The translations under genes and the position numbers were made by a program. DNA of 64,000 nucleotides from Chinchilla lanigera (Eukaryota > Chordata > Mammalia > Rodentia > Chinchillidae). The notes under the pieces are model-generated. The model was not told the origin of the DNA, made no database searches, and saw only the letters and a list, made by a program, of their open reading frames with translations. This document shows positions 1 to 11,387 of this stretch, piece after piece. Positions within the stretch are counted from its first letter, which is position 1. Every line of letters starts with the position of its first letter. Location: the NCBI RefSeq assembly GCF_000276665.1, contig NW_004955423.1:2042371-2106370 (forward strand), in the 5' to 3' direction.

Positions 1-113
1 ACTATCTTGTAGATAACAATATGTAAAACAATAACCATTGATAATTTCCTACCACTTTGTAATTTATAGTATTATATTATCCTTCTTTTACTCTTAAGAA
101 AAAAAAAAAAAAC
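1..113 (+). mobile_element. L1 3' end with poly(A) tail (cut by window edge)
   Basis: The sequence ends in a short pyrimidine-rich block (around 80-98) followed by about 14 A. Nearly the same terminal block recurs at 11,535-11,570, and the first 45 bases resemble 2,115-2,145, the end of the next L1-like element. I read it as the 3'UTR end of an L1 family active in this lineage. Only the last ~100 bases lie in the window. Confidence 0.55.
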
Positions 114-187
114 CTAAAACCCAGCTACACCTGGAAGATACCTCAGAGAAGTAGTCATTTCCTAAAGGTTCTAAATACTAGCAATAA

Positions 188-270
188 GGGCCATTGGTAT
201 AGCTCAGTGGTACAGTGCCTGCCTGGCAAGCTCAAGGTCCTGGGTTCAATTCCTACTGCCAAAAATAAAT
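188..270 (+). mobile_element. ID SINE (tRNA-derived)
   Basis: The copy has tRNA-like A-box (TATAGCTCAGTGG) and B-box (GGGTTCAATTC) motifs and an A-rich tail. A perfect 15-base target-site duplication (AAATACTAGCAATAA) lies at 173-187 and 271-285, so this is a complete, fairly recent insertion. Confidence 0.92.
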
Positions 271-285
271 AAATACTAGCAATAA

Positions 286-2145
286 AGTAACCCACAATAG
301 GAAATTTACAAGCACCACCCCAGGAATTAAACTAAAAAAAGGAAAGAAAATGACAAGACACTTAAACAGGATGCAACCCCAGACATCTAGTTCACCAAAA
401 CCTGGGGAACAATGAAGTGGAACAGTCCAAAAGTCACCCACCTGGCCTCTCTGAAGTGGTAACAACAAAGCCATTGAATAGGGCTCTAGAAAAAAATCAC
501 ATCACAAATATTTTCTCAGATAACTGCAGAGATGGTATCCATAATGAAAACCATGCTTAGTGACTTTAGAGCACACACAGACAAAAAAATAGAGGTGCTT
601 AAGAAAATTATGGACGCCATGAATGCTTAGCATAGGAAAGAAATGGACTCCGTAAGGCAGATTCAAACAGATATCCAGGAGAAGAAAAATTCTACTGAAA
701 GTATCTGCAGCAGATTAACCAATGTGAGGACAGGATCTCAGATATAGAAGACAGGCTTGTAATAAGCAATCATGAAAAGAAAGATTTCTTAAAAACAGCA
801 AGGGGCCATGAGAAATCAATACAGCAACAGCTAGATGAGGCAAAGAAGAGTAACTTAAGATTGATTGAAGTCAATGAAAAAGCAGGAGACAGCACAAATG
901 ACATAAAAAACACAAAACTGTTCACAGACATTGTGGCAGACAACTTCCCTGGTAAAGAATTTGACATCTTACAGTAAGTGAGGATTATAGAACTCCAAAT
1001 AGCCATGATCAAAAAACAATGTACAGCCAGGCATATCACAGTCAAGATTCCAGAAATTCAACACAAGAATAGAATCATAAAAGCTGTTAGGGAAAAGAAA
1101 GAAATCACCTATAAAGGAAAGCCCATCAGAATCACAGTAGACTTCTCAGCACAAACCCTCAAGTCAAGAGATGCTTGGAGTGAAGTATTTCAAGTTCTAA
1201 AGGAAAACACCCTTCAACCCAGACCCCCCTAAATTTAAAGACCCAATCCAAAAATGGGCATTTGAGAAAAATGTACAGTTCTCAGATGAAGAGATACAAC
1301 AGCAAATAAATATATATTCAACATCACTGGTCATTTGAGAGATGGAAATTAAAACAACACTGAGATTCCATCTCACTCTGCAAAGAATGACTATTATCAA
1401 GAAATCAAACAATAACAAATGCTGGAAGGGCTGTGGGGAAAAAGGAACCTTTCTCCTCTGTTGGTGGGAGTGTAGACTTGTGCAGCCAGTGTAGAAATCA
1501 GTGTGGAGATTCCTCAAAAAAGCTAAGATTGGAGGTCCCATTTGACCCAGCTATTCCCCTTCTGGGTATCTTTCCAGAAAAATTAAAAACATCATACCAC
1601 AGCAATATATGTGCACCCATGTTCAGCAGCACAATTTGTAACAGCTAGATCTTGGAAACAACCCAAATGCTCATTAACTGAGGAATGGATAAAAAAATGT
1701 GGTCTTTTCATACAATGGAGTACTACTCAGCCATAAAGAAGGATAAACTGGAGACTTTTATAGGAAAATGGATGCCACTCAAAACCATACTCTTAAATGA
1801 AATAAACCAGATGTGCATGTGTAAACATCATATTGTCTCTTTAATGTGAGAAGATGAAAGAGTAAATAAGATTCAAAATGTACAATAAATATTGTAAGAT
1901 GAGAAGAAACTTGGAAAGAGAAACTGGGATGGGGCATGGAGAAAAGAAGGAAGAGAAAAGCAAAATAATAATGATAATAATAAATATATATATATATAAT
2001 AGTTAAGAGAGTTATACTACTAATTTCTCTTAGTTAATTGAAAAGAAATATTTGTGCTAATATTGTTTTGACAATTAAAGGTCAATATCTTGTACTCTGA
2101 GTAACTAATTTAATGATAACAATATGCAATGCATTAATCATTGTT
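286..2145 (+). mobile_element. HAL1-like or internally deleted L1
   Basis: Between about 560 and 1235 the translation matches the L1 ORF1 RNA-binding protein. The clearest part is the conserved C-terminal stretch with EITYKGKPIRITVDFSAQTL followed by a VLKE motif. Directly after it, at about 1210-1900, comes the usual mammalian L1 3' end: the block in which a short subject AATGG... is followed by GGAGTACTACTCAGCCATAAA. The endonuclease and reverse transcriptase of ORF2 are missing. Stops and frameshifts are present, for example a stop near 974. The structure fits either a half-L1 (HAL1) retrotransposon, which carries only ORF1, or an ordinary L1 with a large internal deletion. The bases at 286-560 have no clear coding match and may be 5'UTR. 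Confidence 0.72.
978..1232 (+). pseudogene. L1 ORF1 C-terminal fragment
   Basis: An 84-codon open stretch encodes the C-terminal part of the L1 ORF1 RNA-binding protein: a run of basic residues, then the ITYKGKPIRITVDFSA block and a final LKE. A stop just upstream breaks the frame from the earlier part of ORF1 (visible from about 560). It is a remnant of the surrounding element and not a host gene. Confidence 0.8.
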
Positions 2146-3112
2146 ACCCCCCCCCACTATCTTGTTTTGAAATTTGGGTTTTTTCTCTGTAAAATAAAAA
2201 AATGATTAGGTCAGTATTTCCTTTTTTTCTGTTTTCTGTCACAATATATGGAAACCCAAGTAATATAGTTTTCAAGTGTTTGATAGATCTCACGTGGGCC
2301 CTTTTGGTTGAGTAGTGACAATGGGATGCATACATTTCAACTTTAGTGACTAAAAAAGTACACACACAAAAAAACTGTAGTGACTACACATCTATTCAAA
2401 TTCTTATTTTTTCTTAAACCTTGTGTAATAGATTATGTATGTTCATATACATGTATGAACATATATGCATGTTCAGGAAATGTTCTGTTTAAGTATTCAA
2501 ATTACCACAAACATTTCATTGTATGACTTTAAAAATCTATTCTACTTGTATTTATTTTTTCATTTTAATATTTGCGCCTTTATCTTTTTTCTTGATCAGT
2601 ATTACCAAAAGTGCTTATCATGTTTTTGTAATAGGCTTTCGTTGTCACTCATTTCTACACATGATCTAACTTTTTTCTGGCAAATTTACCCAGTGTCTTT
2701 GCACTAAGCTATGTATTCTCAGCCCTTTCATTATTTTTTTATTTTCAGATAGTTGCCCAGGGTGGGCTCACACTAGATTCTTCCTGTGATATCCTAAATA
2801 ATCCTTGTCTACCTGATCAATCAAACAATAAGAGAGAGAGACATCAGAATCTCCCACGGTGAATTTTTTAACCCAAAGCCTGTGCATGCTGAGCAAGTGG
2901 CCTAGCACTGAGGAACACCTCTCCCCATGCTGGTCATTAAGCTATGTATGCCTTCTTTGAATTCTACCAACTCTTACTTTTGCCTCTTTTGAGGCTTGTC
3001 ATTAGGTGTATAAAATTTTAAACTGTTATGTGTTTCTTGAGAATTGTTCCTGTAATGCTCATTGTCTTTTATAATACTTTTTATTCTTTTATTTTAAAGT
3101 CAATTTTTTTGG
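2146..3112. other. AT-rich unassigned stretch
   Basis: There is no gene and mostly no recognisable repeat. It holds a C-run near 2146 and a possible decayed ID SINE on the minus strand at about 2,855-2,937. Confidence 0.4.
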
Positions 3113-3262
3113 AATGAGTTTTTTGAGACAAAGTCTCACTACATTGTTCAGGCTGGGCTTGAACTCACTATGTAGCTCAGAACAGCCTCAAACCCACAGC
3201 AATCCTCCTGTTTCAGCTTCCTAAGTGCTGTGATTATAGGCATGTGTTACCACACCCAGCCA
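3113..3262 (-). mobile_element. B1-like SINE
   Basis: Reverse-strand B1: GAGACAAAGTCTCACTA at one end and a decayed GCTGGGTGTGGTAACACATG head near 3,240-3,262, with the duplicated right half typical of this genome. Confidence 0.85.
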
Positions 3263-4608
3263 ACTTTCTTTTGGTTGTTTTATTTGTTTTTTTTTTATTA
3301 TTTTTTTGTTGTTGGTTGTTTTTTGAATAGTATTTTTTATTTTAAAATCTTTTTATGTCCTTATGCTTTAGGTATATATCTTTATAAACAGCATCAACTG
3401 AGTATCATTTATCTTTAAAGCCTTTCAGACATGCAAAAGATTTCCAATTGAAACTTTAATATAGTTTGTGTATATGTATTTGTACACCCAAACATTTGAT
3501 CTCCAAGCAACTTAATATAAGAGGAATCTTCTGGTCTCTCGTTTTTAATAAACTTGTAATAAAAAAATTATGATGGGGAGGGAGGGAGAGAGAAAGAGAC
3601 TGAGAGAATATGAATCAGTTTTTCTGTTCAAAGGACTTGATACTGCTTCAATCTGCCAACTCATTTTCTGGCATTTAAAGAAGAATGCTAATTTTCAAAT
3701 CTTTCTCAAGCCCGAGTTTGTTGTCACTGAGGAGGAGAAGTAAAAGCAAGAAGTTAGATTTACTTCTTGATGCTAGTTTTACAAATTTCATTGAGATTTT
3801 TCTCTTTTGGTAAATTCACAAGCCCAGTTTCAATTCTGTCTTTTAACATGAGTTAGACCATTTCCTAGGTTACCCTTCCTGAGAAGGACAATTGATTGGC
3901 ACGTCGCTGTAAGATTTGCTGCAATAGCAGTTTTTCAGCTCTTAGGGCAAGGAAGGTCAGAGTGGGTGTCTGTGTGACTTTTGGGGAAGGCGGGGAACCG
4001 TTCTTTCATTAACATTTGGTAGGCTTTTCTGCTTTTCACCTCTCAAAAATACCTTCCTAGAGATTTCACAAAAACTTAACTTCTCCTTTCCCTGTACTAA
4101 AACCACTATTCATGAGACTCTAGTAAACAAGAGTAACAAGTCCGTAACTTGGCTGATGGAGTCACATCACTGTGATATTTGCACCCCTTCTTCACCACTT
4201 TGTGCAGTCATTTATTGCATCATGTGTTTAGTCTCTATATAAAATGACATATGAATTAAACTTAAAGATAGAATTAGGTGGCCTTCAAAACTCTTTTTAA
4301 TGAAAGGCTCTTTGATTCTTAAACTTTATGTTCCTCTGAGTTTACAATCTAAACTGACATAACTCTCTGGGCATGTTTAAGATGTGTGCAGCCATGTCCT
4401 TCCACTCAGGACAGACTTGGTATCAGGGAGGTGTGGGAAAAGAGATACAGATTATTCCCTATGAGGGTGGAAGCTTTGTGAGTAACCATTGCATCTGTTT
4501 ATCTGTTGTCCAGGGAGATCAGGAATGAGCAGCTGTGATCAAAAGATGCTTATAAATTTGTGTACATATCACATAGTGATTATTAAATTTTTAAAAAATC
4601 AATTAGTT
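3263..4608. other. Unassigned stretch with short simple repeats
   Basis: No gene recognised. A short GGGA/GAGA purine run lies at about 3,574-3,606. The remainder looks like ordinary unique intergenic sequence. Confidence 0.4.
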
Positions 4609-4771
4609 GCTGGGCGTGGTGGCGCATGCCTGTAATCCCAGCACTCGGGAGGCTGAGGCAGGAAGATTGTCGTGAGTTCAAGACCAGCCTGGGCTACAGA
4701 GTGAGCTCAAGGCCTGCCTGAGCTACATGGCGAGACCCTGTCTCAAAAAGACAAAAAAAAAAAAAAAAAAA
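4609..4771 (+). mobile_element. B1-like SINE, complete
   Basis: A full-length B1-like copy with an intact head (GCTGGGCGTGGTGGCGCATG), an internally duplicated right part and a long poly(A). A 13-base target-site duplication (AAAAAATCAATTA) lies at 4593-4605 and 4772-4784. Confidence 0.95.
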
Positions 4772-5118
4772 AAAAAATCAATTAATCAAGTCACACAATA
4801 GTAAAAGTTTAATTTTTACTTGATGATTCACAAACAATTCAGTCTGTTCTAAGCCTTGGGCCATCACCAGGTAAACAGGAGCGCTGGGCACGAGAGTCCT
4901 CTGCATGACAGACTACTGGGCACTGTTTTTCTCATCAAGTAGACAGTGGTCTGGGAGATACTTTGCAGCCCAAACTAGCTCCAGAGCTCTACCGGCTCCA
5001 GGCACCCGCAAGCTTTCTCTTTGTGCATCACTAAGGACTTCTGCGGGCCTATGTGGAGACTTACTTTCTGCTGGTCATGGTTGATTCAAGACTAGGAAAG
5101 TCCAGGTATGGGAAGTGA

Positions 5119-5273
5119 ATCTAAAGTTTTCAAGGGAGTCTAAAGTTTTCTAAAGTTTTCTAAAGTTTTCTAAAGTTTTCTAAAGTTTTCTAAAGTTTTC
5201 TAAAGTCTAAAGGGAATCTAAAGTTTTCAAATCTAAAGTTTTCAAATCTAAAGTTTTCAATCTAAAGTTTTCT
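5119..5273. repeat. 10-bp-unit minisatellite (TAAAGTTTTC)n
   Basis: Six to seven perfect head-to-tail copies of a 10-base unit are flanked on both sides by imperfect copies spaced by short insertions such as AAGGGAG and AAATC. It is a local tandem expansion of unique sequence, with no spacers of the kind a CRISPR array would have. Confidence 0.95.
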
Positions 5274-5374
5274 TCTATTAGTTGAAAGGCACAATTGCTT
5301 AGTCAAAAAACATTGACTTGTGAGCCAAAAGGCCTGGCTTATAGTGTCTTTGAGACATAAAATTGTAAGAATGG

Positions 5375-5482
5375 GTGGGGCAGGCTCAGGCTCTATTTCT
5401 TTCTATGTAAAGTGAGGAGGATGAACTAAACGTCTATAGGGGACTTTCTAGCTCTGACTATCTAAGTTCTATGATTCTGTCA
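5375..5482 (+). mobile_element. MIR remnant
   Basis: The ATGTAAAGTGAGGAGGATGA block and the following TCTATGATTCTGT match the MIR core, heavily decayed. Confidence 0.55.
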
Positions 5483-5681
5483 AATGCCTGGCTGGGCCCT
5501 AAAGGTATCCAGCTTGGAGCTGGTCTACCTCAGCTCAAAGGGAAAGAACAATGGTCGGAGTTCTCCAAGAATCTTGTAGCCAACACCTCTGGCCTCTGGG
5601 AAGTTCCTGTATTGTTTGAAGGTTCCAAGAGTTAAGACAATTCCCTGCTCAGGGTATAGCCCTAGGTCATAGTGCCAGCTT

Positions 5682-5682
<1 letters not shown>

Positions 5683-5751
<69 letters not shown>

Positions 5752-5752
5752 A
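5683..5752. repeat. (TG)n microsatellite
   Basis: About 70 bases of almost pure TG dinucleotide with one GGTG and one GCG interruption. Confidence 0.97.
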
Positions 5753-5929
5753 ATACTACCATGGCCCTGATAATTCTTTTATATCTCTTCTTATTTTCAT
5801 GCTATGAAAAGTGATGATTCCTCGGGGTCTTCCCTAAAACATTAGCATGTCAGCAGAGAAGGGTCAAGACTATCTACATCCTAGCCCCAGATAAACCTAG
5901 AAGAGAGCATCACAAAAGGCTGGCTTGTG

Positions 5930-6068
5930 GCCAGGTGTGATGGTGCACCCCTGTAATTTCAGCACTTGGGAGGATGAGGCAGGAGGAGTGCCACAAGTTC
6001 AAGGCCATAACGAGTTCAAGGCCAGCTTGAACTACATAGCAAGACCTTGTCTCAAAAAACAAAACAAA
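5930..6068 (+). mobile_element. B1-like SINE
   Basis: A B1-like copy with A-rich tail and a perfect 16-base target-site duplication (AAAAGGCTGGCTTGTG) at 5914-5929 and 6069-6084. The open frames that cross it have no meaning. Confidence 0.93.
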
Positions 6069-6281
6069 AAAAGGCTGGCTTGTGTCAGGGTGACTGTGTC
6101 TACAAATTATCTTTTTTTCTACGTTTTCTGATGACCTGTTGTTTATGTATTTGTTTTCTTGTTTATCAGCGGATTCTTCATCAGTCAGAGATCATGTCTG
6201 TCTGCTCTACTGCTGCATCCCAAGGACCTATAACGGTGCATGGCACAAAGTTAATATTTTTTGCATGGATAAATATTACTA

Positions 6282-6362
6282 GGGCTGAGAGTATAGCTCA
6301 GTGGTACAGCGTATGTTTAGCACACAGGAGGCCCTGGGTTAAATCACCAATATCCTCCCCAC
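6282..6362 (+). mobile_element. ID SINE
   Basis: A tRNA-like A box (GTATAGCTCAGTGG) and a decayed B box (GGGTTAAATCA) mark an older ID copy. Confidence 0.85.
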
Positions 6363-6387
6363 AAAAAGAATTACTTAAAAAACTTTA

Positions 6388-6545
6388 AGTGGGGTGCAAT
6401 GGCACATGCCTGTAATCCCAGCTACTTGGGAGGCTGAAGGAGGAGAATTGCAAGCTTGAGGCCAGCCTGGGCGACTTGCAAGGCCCTGTGCTATAGCTCA
6501 GAGATAGAGTACCCCTGGATTTGATCCCCTCCTCCCTGCCACTGA
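6388..6545 (+). mobile_element. B1-dID dimeric SINE
   Basis: A B1 left unit (to about 6,485) is directly followed by an ID-like right unit (TATAGCTCAGAGATAGAGTA). This B1-plus-ID dimer is a lineage marker among rodents. Confidence 0.75.
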
Positions 6546-6599
6546 TGGAAAAAATTAGTCTAACTTGAGAACAACTGTATTTCTTGGAGGAAGTATATT

Positions 6600-7290
6600 G
6601 GAAGTACATATATTTATGCACTTAGCAAGTTTTTATCTTGCCTAAGTCTATCTTGCTGACACTAGGAATTTCAGAATAATAAACAAGAAGCAACTCTCTG
6701 GCTTATCCTGAGTTTGGGAGCCCAAAACAGGTTAAAGCCAAGAGCTCAATTGCTATTTCTTCAAGCCAGGAAGCATCTTCTGTCAGCATTCAGTTGCCCT
6801 GCACCTTCCCCACATCACCATAATAGGGATGTGTAAACCACACTTAAATGGGACAACAGTCAATTTTGGAGTACAAATAAGCATTGCTGAACCATAGAGA
6901 GTAGCTGTCATTTTTTTAGGCTTAATAGAATATGGGAAACAACTTTACTCCTTAAGCATGTATCAAATAAGAAAATCTAGGTGTCTTGAAGCTTATTTTG
7001 TCCCTGAAAAAAAATGGTGTGATTGATCTTCTCTTAGCTTATGCTTTCAATTTCACTATGACTTCTGTCTATGTGAAAAGTGGTTTCCTTTACTCATCAT
7101 CCCCCTTAAAAATTAAAAACTCATTTTGCAAAACAAGTCTACAGCAAAAAAAAAAAAAAAAAAAAAAAATTATACCATTCATGCACAGCAAGAGTCTGGT
7201 GAAGAGTAGGTGTCAGTAAGTAGCCCCACCATAATTATTTTTATCATTATTGATATCTTCAATACTAGTAACTGGTACTACTTATAAAGA
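6600..7290. other. Unassigned stretch with poly(A) run
   Basis: No gene or clear repeat was recognised apart from an A-run at about 7,146-7,168. Confidence 0.4.
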
Positions 7291-7299
7291 CTTTATTCT

Positions 7300-7385
7300 G
7301 GGCCCGGAATGTAACTCAGTGTTAGAACACCTGCTTACCATGCACAAGATCATGGGTTTAATCCGCACAGCCACCCATGAAAAGA
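7300..7385 (+). mobile_element. ID SINE
   Basis: The ID body GGAATGTAACTCAGTGTTAG...CACAAGATCATGGGTTTAAT is recognisable, diverged. Confidence 0.75.
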
Positions 7386-7467
7386 AAAATAAGACTCTAT
7401 TCTATACTAAAGAAATGTGTTTAATGCTCTGCATGCATGCTATTATTTTTAATTTAATTTAATTTTT

Positions 7468-7547
7468 TTTTCCGGTACCGGGAATCGAACTCACGACCTT
7501 GTGCTTGCCACACAGGTGCTGTGCCCTGAGCTAAATCCCCAGCCCCA
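7468..7547 (-). mobile_element. ID SINE
   Basis: Reverse-strand ID: GGTACCGGGAATCGAACTCA (B box) and TGAGCTAAATCCCCAGCCCC (A box and head). Confidence 0.92.
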
Positions 7548-7591
7548 TACATGTTGCTATTTAATCCTAATAATATTTCTAGGAAGCATCA

Positions 7592-7715
7592 GTTATTATT
7601 GTCACTATTTTACAGGTGAATAAACTAAGGCATGGAAAGGCTAAATCTCTCCAGAGTCGCATCATCAAGATGTGACTTAGCTGGAATTTGACCCTGGGCA
7701 ATCTGACTCTCAAGG
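7592..7715 (-). mobile_element. MIR remnant
   Basis: TATTTTACAGGTGAATAAAC, AAGGCATGGAAAGGCTAA and a later TGGAATTTGACCC follow the order of a reverse-strand MIR core. Confidence 0.6.
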
Positions 7716-8130
7716 CTGATTTCAGATTATTTGCATCCTCCTTTGGGGTTAGCTCATGTCACTGGCTGATTTTATTTCTCAACTAGATTATGACAAATTT
7801 TAATCTGAAAACCCTGATAATCTTAGCATTAAATCATATACATTCAATTGAGGGTACATTTAACAACAATCAATTCATAAACACAGTTAACAAATTAATG
7901 ACATTGCTGATGGCAGCAATTTGCAGTCACCTCTTCTAAGCAGTGTTATGCCGTGCCATCACCCAAGTAATTTCTGTTTGCCTGAGGGAGTCACCTCCAT
8001 GTCTCCTTGTTCCTGAATAAGTACATTTATTTAAGACATTGGCAACAGCAATTTACTGATGCCCTGATGCAAAGCTGTATTCTCTCTTTCTCTCTATTTT
8101 AATTAACGTACTGATTCTAAAATCGGAAAC
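7716..8130. other. Unique AT-rich stretch
   Basis: No repeat or gene seen. It contains several runs of homeobox-like AATTAATGA/CAATTA words and could be conserved non-coding DNA, but nothing here proves that. Confidence 0.25.
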
Positions 8131-8339
8131 ACGACTGGGAATAGTGGTAATCCTGGCTATTTAAGAGGCTGTGTAGGAGGACTGCAAGTTCGAGTCCAGC
8201 CTGGGCAATTTAGTGAGATCCGGTCTCAAAAAAGAAAGAAACTAGAGAGCGGATGGACACGATGCTCAGTGGGAGAAAGCTGACCTAGGGTGCTCAGAGC
8301 CCTAGGTTTGATTCCCTGCGCTTCCAAAGAAAGAAAAAA
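8131..8339 (+). mobile_element. B1-dID dimeric SINE
   Basis: A diverged B1 left unit (to about 8,240) is joined to an ID-like right unit ending GGTTTGATTCCCTGCG. Confidence 0.72.
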
Positions 8340-8596
8340 GTCAGAAATACAAACACATTTTCTTGAAGCATTTGGTGAGTGGAAGTGTACATCACACCTT
8401 TGACTGCAGGTAGAGTTCCTCACAGGTAGTGATTATTCTCTGCATTGCTGTGGAACTCCTTGAACATCTATTTCTAGATACACTTGGAAATATTTATTAC
8501 ACAGCATTTGCTATATGCAGGTGAACATACATAATGAAATCCTAAACTGTGGGTGTACTAATAAAATTGGGCAACCGCGAGTCCAGTTGGAGTTTA

Positions 8597-8740
8597 TTTA
8601 TTTATTTATTATTATTATTATTATTATTTTTTTTTTTTGTGGTTTTTCTCCGGTACTGGGAACCGAACTCACGACCTTGCGCTTGCCAGGCAGGCGCTTT
8701 TGCTGCTGAGCTAAATCCCCAGCACCCCCCGCCCCCCAGC
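8597..8740 (-). mobile_element. ID SINE with long T/TTA run
   Basis: A reverse-strand ID (8,650-8,737) whose tail has become a TTATT/poly(T) run. Near-identical flanks CAGTTGGAGTTTA (8,584) and CAGCTGGAGTTTA (8,736) are the target-site duplication. Confidence 0.93.
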
Positions 8741-9302
8741 TGGAGTTTAAAAACTAACATTTCACCAGTACCACTGATTCTACCTGTGTACTCCTTCCTA
8801 CCCTGGCTCATTCACCTGAGCCTCATTCATTAGTACCGCTTTTCATTGTAGACTTTCTTTTTTTTGCTAAGAGCAGAAAGACTTGAAGTGTTTTATAACT
8901 TAAAACAATCAGTTCTAGTTCTCTCTAAAAACTTCAAAAATAGAAGCTGGATTTCCACGGCAGGTACCCTTCCCAAACTCTTGCTTTCCGTATGCTTAAA
9001 TAGAAGATATCTAGAGATCATCGTGGTCTCAGTTTCCCTTGTATCCTTGTGGGTTTTTCTGCTTTGGTTGCCATTATAAGTGTCTCTTTTATCCTCCCAC
9101 CTGGTCACTTGCTTAAATACTTTCTTCAGCATGCCTTCCATGTTTGACTGTAAAATCTGCCAACCTCAGGGATATTCTAACACTTTTATTCTATTCCACA
9201 TATAGAAAACATGCAATGATAATTTAGACTCTGAGGAAACATACATCTCCTATCCTTTATGTGTCAAGTATATTTAATGTCTCCGTTAGGTCGTTGTCCT
9301 TT
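8741..9302. other. Unassigned stretch
   Basis: No supported gene or repeat. Open frames here lack any recognisable domain. Confidence 0.35.
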
Positions 9303-9425
9303 GGTTTGTTTTTATTTGCTTGAGATGGGATCTCTCTGTGTTGCCTTGGCTGGTCTCCAACTTCTGATCCTCCTACTTCAGCTTCCAGAGTAACTGGGAT
9401 TACAAACACGCACCACTGTGCCTTG
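9303..9425 (-). mobile_element. B1-like SINE
   Basis: Reverse-strand B1 with GAGATGGGATCTCTCTGTGT and CTGGGATTACAAACACGCAC, lacking the duplicated segment. Confidence 0.82.
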
Positions 9426-9464
9426 CGTTAGGGCGGATAGCATTCTGTCTGTATAAGAAGGCGG

Positions 9465-9525
9465 AAACTCATGCAGGTGCTAAGTGGTGGAGCCAGGATT
9501 TGGATACAAGCCTTCTGGAGGTGTG
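9465..9525 (-). mobile_element. MIR remnant
   Basis: GCTAAGTGGTGGAGCCAGGA followed by TTTGGATACAAG is the end of a reverse-strand MIR core. Confidence 0.5.
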
Positions 9526-11080
9526 ACGGGTGTCATGGGAATCAGGCAATCTCATTCCTTGATGTCAGGTTTTTTTCCTCCTCTTCCTACTCCCTCATTC
9601 TCTCTACAGGGGCATTGCGGGGCTCAGGGAGATACCAGCTAAATTTCAGAGGACAGGGGCTGTGGTGATCAGAGGCATCATTTATGTTATTTTCTGATGG
9701 TCAGGCAGGGAGTGGTCATTAGTTCTGTAGCATCTTCCCTGTGGAGACAAGCAAAGCTCATTACTGCTAATTTCGACAGGATCCCAGACTTCAGGCCACC
9801 CTGCTCTCAGCCGTTTTGATTTACCAGACGAGCTCACACAGACTGCTGTGGGTGCTCCCTTTTGCGTCCTTCCTGTCCCACAGCTTCTCACCAACAGGCT
9901 CCAAGGCAGGACTTGGGCTGAAGGCTCAGAAGCAAGATTGCCAGCACCCAAACACAAGAATAAATTCATAGGACTTTTAATAATACCTTAAAATAGAACA
10001 AAATGCTAATAATTATAAATGTATGCTAATCTACCAGAGAGTCCAAAGATGTGGCCAGCAGGGCAACAAATTTTAAGTTCAGAGTGAAGGTCAGAGCTTT
10101 TGGGAAAATTTCACAAATGAAAACGCAGCACCTGTTAATGCCACTTTTCTCTTTGGTCAGCGAATTTAAATATTGAAAAATGACAATTCTCCAACTTCTT
10201 TCTTTGCCTCTGCTATTAGATTGATTTCCTTCGACATCCTGCTTCTTGGTCATGGTAGTGAGAAACAGCGTGTGTGCACTGGCGTTTTGAGGGTGGTTTG
10301 GAGTTTTACTTCCACCAAGTTGATTAACTTCCTCCTCCCTAACGGTTTTCTAGGCTCTAATCCTAATCATTGCCTTCTTTCCAAATTCTCCATGCATGTA
10401 GCTCAGGAAGTTCAAGTAATTGTAAACCACAGAGGTTGGGTCTTACCAACTGTTGGACTCAACCTACAGAAAACATAGCCAGTCCTTCCAGGGCAGCTCC
10501 AAAATGAAGAAAGTGAACTCATATTGTGTAAATTGTACCCAGAACAGTCTCAGGAAGTATCACAGCTTCCTGATTGCAAACCTAGATAGAGTCTAAGGCT
10601 GTAGCTACTAAAGACAGAAGCCACCAACCCGCCAAAATTAAGAAAATGACATCTCAAGGCAGCAGCTGTGAGAAAGTACCACTAGATACCTTGGGGATCT
10701 AACAGAGAACTCAGATGAAAGAATCAGTTTTCTGTCTCAAGCAAACAAAGATTACCTGGAACTTTGGAAATAGCAGGGAACCAGAGTCGTCTGGAAGTTC
10801 TGACTGCTAATGTTATGAGGACCGTTTGTACGTGACTGTTTCACTGTAGAGAATTTGGAATCTGATGAATAAACAAATTGTGGATATAGGATGAGCTAAT
10901 GGGAGCCCGTATGTTGGAACCCTAACATGGAAAGACAGCCTGAAAAAAATCTCTTCTGTGCTTAACCTGCTTTCAGTGCCTCCTCTAAAACATAAAAGCC
11001 ATTATGTACCATACATATTAAGAAAAAAAGTTTTTGCAGCTTGAAAAGGAGATCAAGAAATTACAGAGGATTCAAATTCC
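9526..11080. other. Unassigned unique sequence
   Basis: About 1.5 kb without a recognised repeat or gene. Short open frames (for example 10,173-10,478) show no domain and no flanking splice or retrocopy signs. Confidence 0.35.
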
Positions 11081-11084
11081 TTTC

Positions 11085-11215
11085 CTGACTGGTTATATAA
11101 ATTTGGACAACTTAATCCTAGTTGCTTTATCTGTTAAATGGGAAGAAAAATGCCTACTCATAGGATTATTCAAACCAATAGATGCAAAATGCCAAGCCAT
11201 AGGAGACAATCAGCA
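11085..11215 (+). mobile_element. MIR remnant
   Basis: TTTATCTGTTAAATGGGAAG, then CCTACTCATAGGATTATT, follow the MIR core order. Confidence 0.55.
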
Positions 11216-11387
11216 TATATGTAGCAGCTGGAAACTTCCATTTCTGGCAGTATTGTAGATTTGATATCCTAAATAACTCTCTAGATTGATGCAACTAAAA
11301 TGTGGGGTAAAATATTTTTAAGTAATTGTAAGTACATCACTGATCTGTCAATAAAGTAAAACATTTGCTAATTTTAAAAATAGCAGT

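Noticed and set aside
188..270. tRNA gene
   Set aside because: A- and B-box-like motifs belong to ID SINEs; poly(A) tails and target-site duplications show retroposition, and the tRNA fold is not maintained.
5119..5273. CRISPR-like array
   Set aside because: The repeats are head-to-tail with no unique spacers; this is a vertebrate minisatellite.
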